NCBI GenBank assembly: GCA_023144635.1
Contig: JAGLFH010000041.1
Span: 1-64,000, forward strand
Direction of reading: 5' to 3'
Length of the DNA: 64,000 nucleotides
Origin: Candidatus Auribacterota bacterium
Lineage (GTDB): Bacteria; Auribacterota; JAFGBW01; JAFGJP01
In this document: positions 43,107 through 51,919 of the stretch, piece after piece
How the letters are laid out: each line of letters begins with the position of its first letter
Position numbering within the stretch: position 1 is the stretch's first letter
Position numbers and translations under genes: made by a program
Notes under the pieces: generated by a model
Seen by the model: the letters and a program-made list of their open reading frames with translations, nothing else
What the model was told of the DNA's origin: nothing
Databases searched by the model: none

Positions 43107-44200
43107 AATTTTGCCAATATTTTACAGATTTTTTTTGCTGCATTACCGTCACCAAAAACGTTATTTTTTTTTGCAACTTTTTTATAATAACTTTTTCTAT
43201 TTAGTAACTTTTTTACCTCCATCAATATTTTTTTAGCATTACAGCCAACCTGTTTTACTGTTCCACTTTGAAGAGCTTCAGGCCTTTCAGTTGTATCTCT
43301 TAAAAGCAATGTCGGTTTTCCAAGCACAGTTGCTTCTTCCTGAACGCCTCCTGAATCAGTAAGGATTAATATAGATGAATTTAGATATTCCATAAATTTT
43401 AAATAATTCAATGGATACATCAATTTTATATTGGGTATATTTGAGAGGTTCTTGTAAATAATATCTTTTACAACTGGGTTGAGATGAACAGGCCATATAA
43501 TAGTATATTCTGGATATAATTCAGCTATTTTTTTAACTGCCTGACAAACACTAATTAAGTTTTTTCCCCAGTTTTCTCTCCGGTGTACTGTTACTAATAT
43601 TGATTTATTACTTTTATTTGATTTCTGTATATAATTTTTCTTGATAAATTTGACCGAATCAACAATTGTATTTCCGGTTATGTGTATTTTATTTTTAGGA
43701 ATGTTTTCTTTAATGAGATTTTTTCTACTTACTTTAGTAGGGGCAAAATAAACATCAGCAAGCACTGATGTAAGCTGCCTATTGATCTCTTCAGGGTATG
43801 GAGAATGTTTATTGAAACTTCTTAATCCAGCTTCAACATAGCCAATTTTTACTTTTGAATAGAAACCTACTAGTGAAGCTATAAAAGTCGTAGTCGTATC
43901 ACCTTGCACTATTATAATATCTGGTTTAACTTTATCTATGACTGACTTTAATGTATTTAGTATTTCTGCCGAAAGCTTGCTTAGTTCCTGACATGAGGTC
44001 ATGAGATCCAGATCAAAATCCGGGGTAATATTAAATATTTCCAATACCTGGTCGAGCATTTCTCGATGCTGAGCTGTAACACAAACATAAGGTCTAAAGA
44101 TGTTGCTGCTTTTTTCTAACTCCTTGATAACAGGCGCTAGTTTAATGGCTTCAGGCCTTGTTCCAAAAATTACCAGAACCTTTTTTTTGGTTATACTCAT
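43103..44200 (-). CDS. wecB: UDP-N-acetylglucosamine 2-epimerase (non-hydrolysing)
   Basis: Interconverts UDP-GlcNAc and UDP-ManNAc. The 365-residue length is normal, with VIFGTRPEAIKLAPVI at the start, CVTAQHREMLDQVLEIF, VQGDTTTTF, YVEAGLRS, TVHRRENWG and ILTDSGGVQEEA as the family blocks (Asp, Glu and His catalytic residues within these). Not the hydrolysing NeuC type, which lacks part of these patterns. It is coupled by overlap to the GT2 gene downstream, and the epimerase gene 44204 ends three bases upstream. Confidence 0.94.
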   Translation of the reverse strand: MSITKKKVLVIFGTRPEAIKLAPVIKELEKSSNIFRPYVCVTAQHREMLDQVLEIFNITPDFDLDLMTSCQELSKLSAEILNTLKSVIDKVKPDIIIVQGDTTTTFIASLVGFYSKVKIGYVEAGLRSFNKHSPYPEEINRQLTSVLADVYFAPTKVSRKNLIKENIPKNKIHITGNTIVDSVKFIKKNYIQKSNKSNKSILVTVHRRENWGKNLISVCQAVKKIAELYPEYTIIWPVHLNPVVKDIIYKNLSNIPNIKLMYPLNYLKFMEYLNSSILILTDSGGVQEEATVLGKPTLLLRDTTERPEALQSGTVKQVGCNAKKILMEVKKLLNRKSYYKKVAKKNNVFGDGNAAKKICKILAKL

Positions 44201-44203
44201 TTA

Positions 44204-45202
44204 TTAAAAATCAGCACTTTTTTTGATGTTTTCAAAATTATCTGCAAACCATTCATGCACCCTTTTAATTCCATCATTAAAAGAAGTGTTCGGATTATAT
44301 TCAATTAGTTTTTTTGCCTTATCAATAGATGAAAGAAGTCTTGTTTTAACATCCCAATTTCTACGTTCTACAAAAACAATACCGCTTTTATTATTTGTGA
44401 TATCATTGACCATGTTAGCCATATCTATTACTCTTGTCTCTTTACCTGATCCTAAATTAATCGATTCTCCTATAGCTTCCTTTCTAATTCCCATAGATAA
44501 AAGCCCGTTTATAATATCTTCAACAAATGTCCAGTCTCTTGTTTCTGTTCCATCTCCGGTGATAGGAAGTTGCTTGCCTTGCATAGCCCAAAACATGAAA
44601 TTGGGTATGACGTTTCTATACTTCCCAGGAACTTCTCCAGGTCCAAAAACATTGAAAAAGCGTGCATTAACAATTGGAACTTTATAAAGATTCTGGAAAA
44701 AATTTGTATATAATTCTCCTAAAAGCTTTGTTATTTGATAAGGTGTATGTAATTTAATAGAAATATCATGTTCCTGAAACGGAAGCTTAGATTCAAGCCC
44801 ATAAACGCCACAACCGGAAGAAGCATAGACAAATCTATCAACACCAATTGACTGGGCATATTCTAATACTTTCAAAGTCCCCATACCATTTACCATAAGA
44901 TCTTTCTCTGGATTATCGACTGAGTTTTGATTTGCAAAGTGTGCTGCAAGATGAAAAACATAAGCTGGTTCTTTCTTGAATGCCTTTTTTAATATTTCTT
45001 CATCTAATATATCACCTCTTATAAATGATATATTATCTGCAACAGGAATATTCCAATTATAAGATGAGGAAAGATCATCAATAATAATGACCTCCTTAGC
45101 TCCTATTTGACTTAACCTTTTTACAAGATTACCGCCAATACAGCCTGCACCCCCTGTAACCAAAATTACTTTATCTTTATATCCTTTTATTATTTTATCC
45201 AT
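44204..45202 (-). CDS. NAD-dependent sugar-nucleotide epimerase/dehydratase
   Basis: A 332-residue extended SDR: GGAGCIGGNL (NAD loop), IIDDLSSSYNWNIP, YASSGCGVYG and the catalytic YQITK. FNVFGPGEVPGKYRNVIPNF and DGTETRDWTFVEDI resemble UDP-glucose or UDP-GlcNAc 4-epimerase and UDP-glucuronate decarboxylase relatives; substrate cannot be fixed. It sits in a tight string of sugar genes with the related 45217-46152 just upstream; two SDRs in a row often make one unusual sugar. Confidence 0.88.
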   Translation of the reverse strand: MDKIIKGYKDKVILVTGGAGCIGGNLVKRLSQIGAKEVIIIDDLSSSYNWNIPVADNISFIRGDILDEEILKKAFKKEPAYVFHLAAHFANQNSVDNPEKDLMVNGMGTLKVLEYAQSIGVDRFVYASSGCGVYGLESKLPFQEHDISIKLHTPYQITKLLGELYTNFFQNLYKVPIVNARFFNVFGPGEVPGKYRNVIPNFMFWAMQGKQLPITGDGTETRDWTFVEDIINGLLSMGIRKEAIGESINLGSGKETRVIDMANMVNDITNNKSGIVFVERRNWDVKTRLLSSIDKAKKLIEYNPNTSFNDGIKRVHEWFADNFENIKKSADF

Positions 45203-45216
45203 AATGACTCCATTGT

Positions 45217-46152
45217 TTATTTATTGATCCTGTAATAATCTTTCATCCAATCAACAGTCCTTTTAATTCCTTCTTCAGGGTCAACTTCCGGATTATGTTT
45301 AAGATCTTTTATTGCTTTAGAAAAATCTAATGTTTTTATTTTTGTTGTAAACTTTTCCGATGATTTATAGGTAACAATCGATTCATCAGCATTTGTTATT
45401 TTTAAGATCATATCAGAGTATTCCTTTATGTCCATTTCCCATTCTTTTTTTCCTCCAACATTGTAGACTTCTCCCGAAATAAAATTATCAATAATATTAG
45501 AAAAAGTCCTGCAAGTATCCTCTACATAATCTATAATTCTTTTATGTCCTTTATATACAGTAAAAGGTTTATTATGTAAGCTACAGTAAATAAACTTCGG
45601 AATAAATCCTCTGTATGGTGTATATTCTTCATGTGGACCATAACAGTTTAACGGCCTCACCCTAACTGTTTCGGTACCAAACATTTTAGCAGAGTTAAGG
45701 CACATCAACTCACCAGCCCATTTTGAGATCGCATAATCATTCATTTGATATGTATCTTTTATGCTATTGTTCTCCATAACGGATTCCTTCATCTCACCTT
45801 CATAATCACCGTAAACCTCTGCGGATGAAAAGAATATCATACGGAATTTATATTTCTCCTGAAGCCGTATTATGTTCTTCGTCCCTATGGTATTAGTCTC
45901 CCACATATTCTCATAATAATCTTCGCCATTCCATCTTCCGTATTCAGCGGCCAAATGATAAACATAATCAAAATGACCATATTTATTAAAAACCGTTTCA
46001 AGCTGTCTTATGTTTCTCACATCACATCTTATGTAGTTATCTAGCTCTGTGTTATAGCGGTCGCTGGCTATCACCTCATGCTTTCGCATTTTAAGTTCAT
46101 TACAAAGGTTTGTTCCTATGAATCCCGCACCACCAGTAACAAGTATTTTCAT
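45217..46152 (-). CDS. NAD-dependent sugar-nucleotide epimerase/dehydratase
   Basis: A 311-residue extended SDR with GGAGFIGTNL (7-16), FFSSAEVYGDYEG and catalytic YAISK. RVRPLNCYGPHEEYTPYRGF and the RIIDYVEDTC block suit the GDP-mannose/dTDP-glucose dehydratase-epimerase group. The product is unknown. First of two consecutive SDR genes, 15 bases from the next. Confidence 0.87.
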   Translation of the reverse strand: MKILVTGGAGFIGTNLCNELKMRKHEVIASDRYNTELDNYIRCDVRNIRQLETVFNKYGHFDYVYHLAAEYGRWNGEDYYENMWETNTIGTKNIIRLQEKYKFRMIFFSSAEVYGDYEGEMKESVMENNSIKDTYQMNDYAISKWAGELMCLNSAKMFGTETVRVRPLNCYGPHEEYTPYRGFIPKFIYCSLHNKPFTVYKGHKRIIDYVEDTCRTFSNIIDNFISGEVYNVGGKKEWEMDIKEYSDMILKITNADESIVTYKSSEKFTTKIKTLDFSKAIKDLKHNPEVDPEEGIKRTVDWMKDYYRINK

Positions 46153-46178
46153 ATTTTCATTCCTTTAAATAATCTGAC

Positions 46179-47807
46179 TTAATATAATTTTTGTATTATT
46201 TTGCTAAGCCTATTTGCAACTTTTCTATAATCATGAACTTTCATTGCATATTCTTTAGATTTATTACCTATCTCAATTCTTAATGATTTGTTTAATACAA
46301 GCATTTCAACTTTATCATATAAACTACCTTCAATATCATTTGGATCTACCTTAACCATTGGCGGTACTTCAGGAAACAATCCTTCTAATTTCGGATTTAT
46401 ATATCCTACTACTGGAACTGCATTCATAAAGCATTCAATATCAAAATTTTCTGTAATACCATGGTTCATTTGACCTATTGCTATATCAGCACTTTTAATT
46501 TTATTTAGCACTTCACTATGCGGACAGCCTTTAAATAGTTCAAATTCAATTGGATATTTTTTCTTTAATTTATCCATAACAGGTAATACATAATTTGTTC
46601 CTTTCATATATTCACAGGTAGAAGAATGTATTACTCTTATTTTTTCATTATTTATACTATTTGAATGTACTGAATCAGGAATGTATCCATTTGGTAGCCA
46701 TTCTGCATTTTCCAGAAGGTGATCCTTTAAATCTAATGTTGAATATAATATTTTATCAGCATATTTTAATGCTATTTTATTAGATTTAACATATTTTTGA
46801 TTATCACATAATTTAGATATTCTATCTTCATTACAATGTTTACAAATAGTTCTACTATCATCATTTAAAGCTAATTTTCTATCATATGCGGTACAATCTC
46901 TCATCTCAAATATTACCTTTTTACCTAATATTTTATATAACATCATTTCAATTATTTGATGCAATCTACTAATTTCCCAATTTTTAAATAAAGGAGACAC
47001 AAAATAACTCTCACCATTATTTTGAAACATTATTACATCATATTTAATGATCGAGTAAATGAATACAGCACTTATTATCAGATATTTATAAAACGGATTG
47101 CAATTAGACAGATTTTTATTTATATCACATGGTTTATAATTAAATACGTGTCCTACTAAATCTACGGTGAAAGTTTTGTGACCTAATTCTATTAAGCCTT
47201 TTTTAATTATATAGGACTGGTTTGAATGCACTCTTTTTGCAATACAAATATTCCACTTCTTTTTTAATACTTTTAGCTTAATAAAGCTAATTAATCGTAT
47301 TAACGGTGATATTAATACTAATATTATACTTATCGGAATTATTATTACATATGCATATACCTTATAAAGTAGATAGATTATATATTGCATCTCTTTTTCA
47401 TCTAAATGCTTTACTCTTAATCTCCTTATATCAGCAGGCAATATCCTTTTTTTATTTCCATTCAAATCTAGCAAATAAACATTGTTTTTTGTTTTATACA
47501 CGTAATTTAATATTTCATAAAAGTACTCTAAATCTACATTAACATTAATATCTCTACATAAAATAATTGCTTCAAAAGATTTTAACTTGATTTTATTACA
47601 CAGTTCTTCTTTCAGATATTCGTCTTTTTCATAATCTATAAAATTATAACCATCTGTTTCTTTTAGAAAATTAGATATATCATTTTTAGTAATTCCACTT
47701 CTTAGTACAAAACAATATTCACTGTTATCATTTTTAATATATTTATTGAAATATGATAAATATTTTTTGTTTATTGAAAGAAAGATTAACTTTTTATTTT
47801 TCATCAT
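46179..47807 (-). CDS. GT4-type glycosyltransferase with extra N-terminal domain and membrane helix
   Basis: A 542-residue protein. Residues 1-120 are the extra domain (KKLIFLSINKKYLSYFNKYI ... SFEAIILCRDINVNVDLEY), then a long hydrophobic segment (150-185) and a GT-B part: KRVHSNQSYIIKKGLIELGH, VIFEMRDCTAYDRKLALNDD, RVIHSSTCEYMKGTNYVLPV and IAIGQMNHGITENFDIECFM. The domain order is the same as in 31889-33505, though sequence identity looks low. Cys residues in CKHCNEDRISKLCDN may bind metal. Confidence 0.75.
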   Translation of the reverse strand: MMKNKKLIFLSINKKYLSYFNKYIKNDNSEYCFVLRSGITKNDISNFLKETDGYNFIDYEKDEYLKEELCNKIKLKSFEAIILCRDINVNVDLEYFYEILNYVYKTKNNVYLLDLNGNKKRILPADIRRLRVKHLDEKEMQYIIYLLYKVYAYVIIIPISIILVLISPLIRLISFIKLKVLKKKWNICIAKRVHSNQSYIIKKGLIELGHKTFTVDLVGHVFNYKPCDINKNLSNCNPFYKYLIISAVFIYSIIKYDVIMFQNNGESYFVSPLFKNWEISRLHQIIEMMLYKILGKKVIFEMRDCTAYDRKLALNDDSRTICKHCNEDRISKLCDNQKYVKSNKIALKYADKILYSTLDLKDHLLENAEWLPNGYIPDSVHSNSINNEKIRVIHSSTCEYMKGTNYVLPVMDKLKKKYPIEFELFKGCPHSEVLNKIKSADIAIGQMNHGITENFDIECFMNAVPVVGYINPKLEGLFPEVPPMVKVDPNDIEGSLYDKVEMLVLNKSLRIEIGNKSKEYAMKVHDYRKVANRLSKIIQKLY

Positions 47808-47853
47808 ATTTATATTGGAGTATTTACTTTTCGATATTTTTGATGTGTCTAAG

Positions 47854-48933
47854 CTAAAAAACTATATTTTTTAATAATTCTTTTGCAGCTTTATGATCAG
47901 GAATATATTTAATGCAACTTTTGAGGTGGCTATTTGCTTTTTTTATTTTATTTGTTCTTAAATATATTTCTCCCATATGATAGCATGCTAATCCTTTTAG
48001 TTTATCTTCGGATTTTGTTTTCAATACTCTTTTGTAATATTTCAAGGATTTAGGATAACTTCCTTTTCTTTTTAATATCCCAGCATAATTATATATATAT
48101 ATATTAGGTACGTTATTAATTTTAATATCATTAAATAATTTATTTAATATTAAATCATTATTATCCTCTAAATGAAGCTTTATATTATCAATAATAAAAT
48201 TGGATCCACCTAACTTTTTATTTATTAAATAATATTTTTTTGTGTTTACTAAAGATTTCCATCCATTTTTTATAAATTTATTAACTAATCTACTTCTCCT
48301 TTTTGTGTGGTCGCTTCTCTTGTTTAAACCAAAGGAATCTGGCAATTCCTTTATTTCTCTTTTATCAAGTGGAATGATTAATGAAGGTGTTTTATTTTTT
48401 AACTGTGATGCTAGATTCAAATACAAATCATCAGATGTAGAATCTAATTTATCTTTCATTTTATTCAAATAATCAAATAGAAATATCAAATGCTCTTTCT
48501 TTACGACATGAACTCTTCCTTTGACAATATCAACATACCTCAAGTATTTAGAGTATTCACACCTGTATTTGTCATTATATAAATTATTATTGTTACTTGA
48601 ATAATGTACATTTATACCGTATAGGCCTATTATTGCTTTTGAATCATACTTTACGGCCTTTTTAATTTTTTCAGACAAATCACTTTTTAATTCAATATCA
48701 TCATCTACGAACATTACATATTTTTTATCTGTTAATAAGCCAATTGCGTGCCTAGCAATACATCTAAAATTGCTATCTGAATAAATATTTATACAATTAT
48801 TAAATTTCTTCTTAGAAGGATAGTTATGAAATACATATATTTTATCTATTATGCTTTGTTTTATTAATCCTTTTATAACTTTTGGTAAATTGCCTTCTCT
48901 TTTATAGCTTAGAACTATAGCGTCAATTTTCAT
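47854..48933 (-). CDS. GT-A-type glycosyltransferase with TPR-like tail
   Basis: A 359-residue protein. The first 210 residues look like a GT-A domain (IDAIVLSYKREGNLPKVIKG, VMFVDDDIELKSD as the DxD region, SDDLYLNLASQLKNK), more like exostosin-type or GT2-related folds than the standard GT2 of the locus. The tail (about 270-359) is the shared module: IYNYAGILKRKGSYPKSLKY, GLACYHMGEIYLRTNKIKKA, CIKYIPDHKAAKELL. It starts one base after the methyltransferase stop. Confidence 0.8.
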   Translation of the reverse strand: MKIDAIVLSYKREGNLPKVIKGLIKQSIIDKIYVFHNYPSKKKFNNCINIYSDSNFRCIARHAIGLLTDKKYVMFVDDDIELKSDLSEKIKKAVKYDSKAIIGLYGINVHYSSNNNNLYNDKYRCEYSKYLRYVDIVKGRVHVVKKEHLIFLFDYLNKMKDKLDSTSDDLYLNLASQLKNKTPSLIIPLDKREIKELPDSFGLNKRSDHTKRRSRLVNKFIKNGWKSLVNTKKYYLINKKLGGSNFIIDNIKLHLEDNNDLILNKLFNDIKINNVPNIYIYNYAGILKRKGSYPKSLKYYKRVLKTKSEDKLKGLACYHMGEIYLRTNKIKKANSHLKSCIKYIPDHKAAKELLKNIVF

Positions 48934-48934
48934 T

Positions 48935-49486
48935 TTATTTTCTAGGAAGGGCCTTAATTATTGTTGCGAAGACTAATTTGTCGAACTTATAACTTGGTTT
49001 AGCAGGAAGTGGTTTTGTTTTAATAAACTCTATAATATTCCAGTCCTTATCGAGCAGATTCGACCAATCCTCCTTGTTAGGTAATCTTAGCATTGTATCA
49101 ATTGGGTCATCGTGCCTTGGATAAACACCTGGAGCAGAACATATCATAAATCCATCATATTTTAATATTCTATGTATTTCTGACAAAGCCCTATTAACAT
49201 CTATTATATGCTCCACACCTGATGTGAATAATGAAATATCATAAGATCCATTTTTTATGCTCTGCATATTTGTGCAATCTTCAACTATATCAACTCCTTT
49301 GCTACTCTTCATATCTAGATTAATTATTTTGTTTCCTCTTTCAATCAGAGGAGTCATGACAATATTCCATATATAAGGTTGATGATTTTTCCAAAATATT
49401 TCATCAGAGCTGCATACGTTAAGTATACTTCTATTTCTTTCATCCTTTAAAATACTCTTAATTATTTCAGCTTCTTCTTTGAGCAT
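48935..49486 (-). CDS. SAM-dependent methyltransferase (class I)
   Basis: A 183-residue small methyltransferase-like protein. SILNVCSSDEIFW stands for motif I (the usual Gly-rich DxGxG is reduced), IINLDMKSSKGVDIVEDCTN for motif II, DISLFTSGVEHIIDVNRALS for motif IV and HRILKYDGFMICSAPGVYPR for the post-strand; this is the Methyltransf_11 pattern. Probably methylates a glycan terminus. Its start overlaps the end of the upstream gene by 25 bases in another frame. Confidence 0.8.
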   Translation of the reverse strand: MLKEEAEIIKSILKDERNRSILNVCSSDEIFWKNHQPYIWNIVMTPLIERGNKIINLDMKSSKGVDIVEDCTNMQSIKNGSYDISLFTSGVEHIIDVNRALSEIHRILKYDGFMICSAPGVYPRHDDPIDTMLRLPNKEDWSNLLDKDWNIIEFIKTKPLPAKPSYKFDKLVFATIIKALPRK

Positions 49487-50631
49487 TTAATCCTATTTAA
49501 TAAATATTTTGCCATCTTGTGATTATCTTCAATTTCAATACATTTATTTAAGCAATTAACAGCTTTTATTTCTTCACCATGAGATAAATATATTTTAGCA
49601 ATATGATAAAATGATCCGCTTATATACTTCTTATAAAATCTATAATCATTTATATCTATCAAGTCTCTTGTTAAAAATCTATATCCCTCCATTGCCTTAT
49701 TACAATACCCTTTTTCTCTTGCCTCTGAGCTTTCTTTATATATTTCATAGGCTAATTTTCTGATTATATTTCTATCACATTTTCTAATACAATTTGGTAA
49801 TTGCTTATTTGTATTTAATATCATTCTATGCAATTCTAGTTTTGTTATTTTATATTTGACACCTAATTCCCTATATGCTATTTTTATTTTGTTATTTTTA
49901 TTTACATATTTCATTGCCCATATTTTTTCAAGTTTTTTTATAAAATTATGATTTTCAATATCAATAATACCTTTCTTTCTAAAATTATTACTATGATTAT
50001 AGATTTTAAACTTATCTCCATAATGGAAATATCTTAGTCCCAAATAAATAGAGTAAAAACATGCTGTAGATATAGAATTTGATGTTGCATATTTATAGCT
50101 TGCTGTATTTTTTATAAAATTGGCAAGGAAATTACCTGTCGTTGTTTTTCCATTACTAATTATATTAAAATTATATTTTCTATAATATTTATCATACCCT
50201 TTTTCTATATCAATAAAATACAAGCATACTGTAATTGGAAAATATATCTTCGGCAATTGAGAAAGCTGATATGCATATTTTTCAAAGTCCCCTATTGAGT
50301 CCTGACTTACTGAGCAATGTTGCGGAAAAACAATTGTTCCCCTTTTTATTATATTTTTATTACTTAATTTTCTACTACTCAAATACAGTATAGGGGATCC
50401 GATTATTCTTATTATTTTGTTATGTTTTATCTTTTTAAACTCATCTGCCACTCTTTTTGACCATACCCATACTTCTGGTAAACTTGTGCTTAACTCATAT
50501 ATATTATAATTTTTATACATACCCCATCCATGCTGTAAAGTAGCAGGAAGAGGAAGTATGCTATTATAATGAATATACTTCTTTATAATTTTGTTAAAAC
50601 CATAATATTTATTTATATTCTCAACTTCCAT
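49462..50631 (-). CDS. Unassigned protein with TPR-like tail, possible GT-B glycosyltransferase
   Basis: About 389 residues from ATG 50631; an alternative TTG at 50673 would overlap the upstream gene by 26 bases, and neither has a clear ribosome site. The N-terminal 290 residues are not recognised. GSPILYLSS, GTIVFPQHCSVSQD and KYATSNSISTACFYSIYLGL have the look of polysialyltransferase-like or surface-carbohydrate GT-B proteins, where TSNS-S binds the donor phosphate (weak inference). The last 100 residues are the shared module (KYISGSFYHIAKIYLSHGEE, CIEIEDNHKMAKYLLNRI). Placed between PseF and a methyltransferase, so it could transfer the nonulosonic acid. Confidence 0.6.
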   Translation of the reverse strand: MEVENINKYYGFNKIIKKYIHYNSILPLPATLQHGWGMYKNYNIYELSTSLPEVWVWSKRVADEFKKIKHNKIIRIIGSPILYLSSRKLSNKNIIKRGTIVFPQHCSVSQDSIGDFEKYAYQLSQLPKIYFPITVCLYFIDIEKGYDKYYRKYNFNIISNGKTTTGNFLANFIKNTASYKYATSNSISTACFYSIYLGLRYFHYGDKFKIYNHSNNFRKKGIIDIENHNFIKKLEKIWAMKYVNKNNKIKIAYRELGVKYKITKLELHRMILNTNKQLPNCIRKCDRNIIRKLAYEIYKESSEAREKGYCNKAMEGYRFLTRDLIDINDYRFYKKYISGSFYHIAKIYLSHGEEIKAVNCLNKCIEIEDNHKMAKYLLNRIKCSKKKLK

Positions 50632-50647
50632 ATACAATTTAATAAAA

Positions 50648-51355
50648 TTAATTTTTTTTTTGATTATTTCCAATTAAACGGTGTTTTATTTCTGCGAGCA
50701 TCCAATCATCCTCATTGTCAATATCTTGAACGTCTATCCGTGAAACTTCTAAAGGCAGTGTGTGTTGCATAAGCAATTTTTTTTGTTGCAAAAATGATTT
50801 TACTTTTAACCAATAAAACTGTCCCGCATCATGGTACATAGGATTAAAATCCTGAGTGCGGGTATTCATATTTTCCGGATTAATCATAAAAAGTGAGCTT
50901 TCATGAATCTTGAGCGCCCTTTGAATCGGATGACCAAATCTTACAACGGGAATTACTGAATCAGCATCAGTTTTTCTTATTAATTCAAAACCTTTAAGTA
51001 ATTTATCTTTTTTTATAAAAGGAGCTGTTGGATAAATACAACAACAATAACTAAAAGTTTGATTCAATTTAGAATAATTTTCCAAAACTTCTAGAATAAC
51101 ATTCGCAGTTGTCGCAAAATCACTTGCATTTTCACTAGAACGCATAAAGGGAATAGAAGCGCTAAAAGATCTTGCTATTGCTGCAATTTCTGCATCTTCG
51201 GTAGAAACCATAACATCATCAAAACATTCAGCAGCGCAGGCTACATTTATAGAATAAGCTATAATTGGTTTACCATTGAATAGTCTTATATTTTTTTTTG
51301 GAATTCTCTTACTTCCACCTCTAGCGGGAATAATAGCTATGCAGTTTTCTTTCAT
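50648..51355 (-). CDS. pseF: CMP-nonulosonic acid cytidylyltransferase (PseF type)
   Basis: Activates a nonulosonic acid with CTP. In 235 residues: IPARGGSKRIPKKNIRLFNG (signature Arg and Lys), VSTEDAEIAAIA, CIYPTAPF, and the PseF-type MYHDAGQFYWLKVKSFL, SRIDVQDIDNEDDW; the last block carries the metal Asp residues. It matches pseudaminic-acid cytidylyltransferases better than NeuA. Last gene of the GC-richer island, downstream of the synthase and GNAT genes. Confidence 0.88.
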   Translation of the reverse strand: MKENCIAIIPARGGSKRIPKKNIRLFNGKPIIAYSINVACAAECFDDVMVSTEDAEIAAIARSFSASIPFMRSSENASDFATTANVILEVLENYSKLNQTFSYCCCIYPTAPFIKKDKLLKGFELIRKTDADSVIPVVRFGHPIQRALKIHESSLFMINPENMNTRTQDFNPMYHDAGQFYWLKVKSFLQQKKLLMQHTLPLEVSRIDVQDIDNEDDWMLAEIKHRLIGNNQKKN

Positions 51356-51385
51356 AATTACTCCTTAGAAATCAATAACTAATTT

Positions 51386-51919
51386 TTATTTATCATAATC
51401 TTTTGCCAAAAGTGATAAGATAAATGAATCATGCCACTGTTCTTTGTAGAAATAATGCTCTCTCAAAATAGCATCTTGATGAAAATCTAATTTTTTATAG
51501 AGATTTTGTTTTTTTGTATCGAAATCATAAATTTCTGTCCAGATTTTATTGAGTCCTAGTTCATAAAAAGCATATTTAATAAGGAGATGGCAGGCCTCTT
51601 CAGCTAATCCTTTATCATCAATGTATGCATTTTCAAATCCTACGTAAAGAGAGAGATCAGCATGTCTGCTAATCCAATTGATATAAACTAAACCGCAACA
51701 ACCTAGCAGTTGCTTATTCTGTGAATCACGAATAGCAAACATGAGAGTATTTGGATCATTCATTACTTTATTCGTGAACCAAACTTCCTGTTGAGAAATA
51801 TTCAATTCACGGTATTCTCGAAAATATTGTCGGAAATCAGGCCGGTTACGCCAATCAAGCAGTTCTTTCAAATCTTCGCGTTCTACAGCACACAGACAGG
51901 CTTTTTTTCCTATGATCAT
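51386..51919 (-). CDS. GNAT N-acetyltransferase in nonulosonic acid set
   Basis: A 177-residue RimJ/RimL-like GNAT: DLKELLDWRNRPDFRQYFRE, LLGCCGLVYINWISRHADLS, the acetyl-CoA loop of GFENAYIDDKGLAEEACHLL and NLYKKLDFHQDAILREHYFY at the end. ATG 51919 overlaps the synthase stop by four bases (ATGA), with GGAGG seven bases upstream; this fixes the start. By place it would do the PseH-like step, N-acetylation of an amino sugar precursor, or acetylation of the finished acid. Confidence 0.85.
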   Translation of the reverse strand: MIIGKKACLCAVEREDLKELLDWRNRPDFRQYFREYRELNISQQEVWFTNKVMNDPNTLMFAIRDSQNKQLLGCCGLVYINWISRHADLSLYVGFENAYIDDKGLAEEACHLLIKYAFYELGLNKIWTEIYDFDTKKQNLYKKLDFHQDAILREHYFYKEQWHDSFILSLLAKDYDK

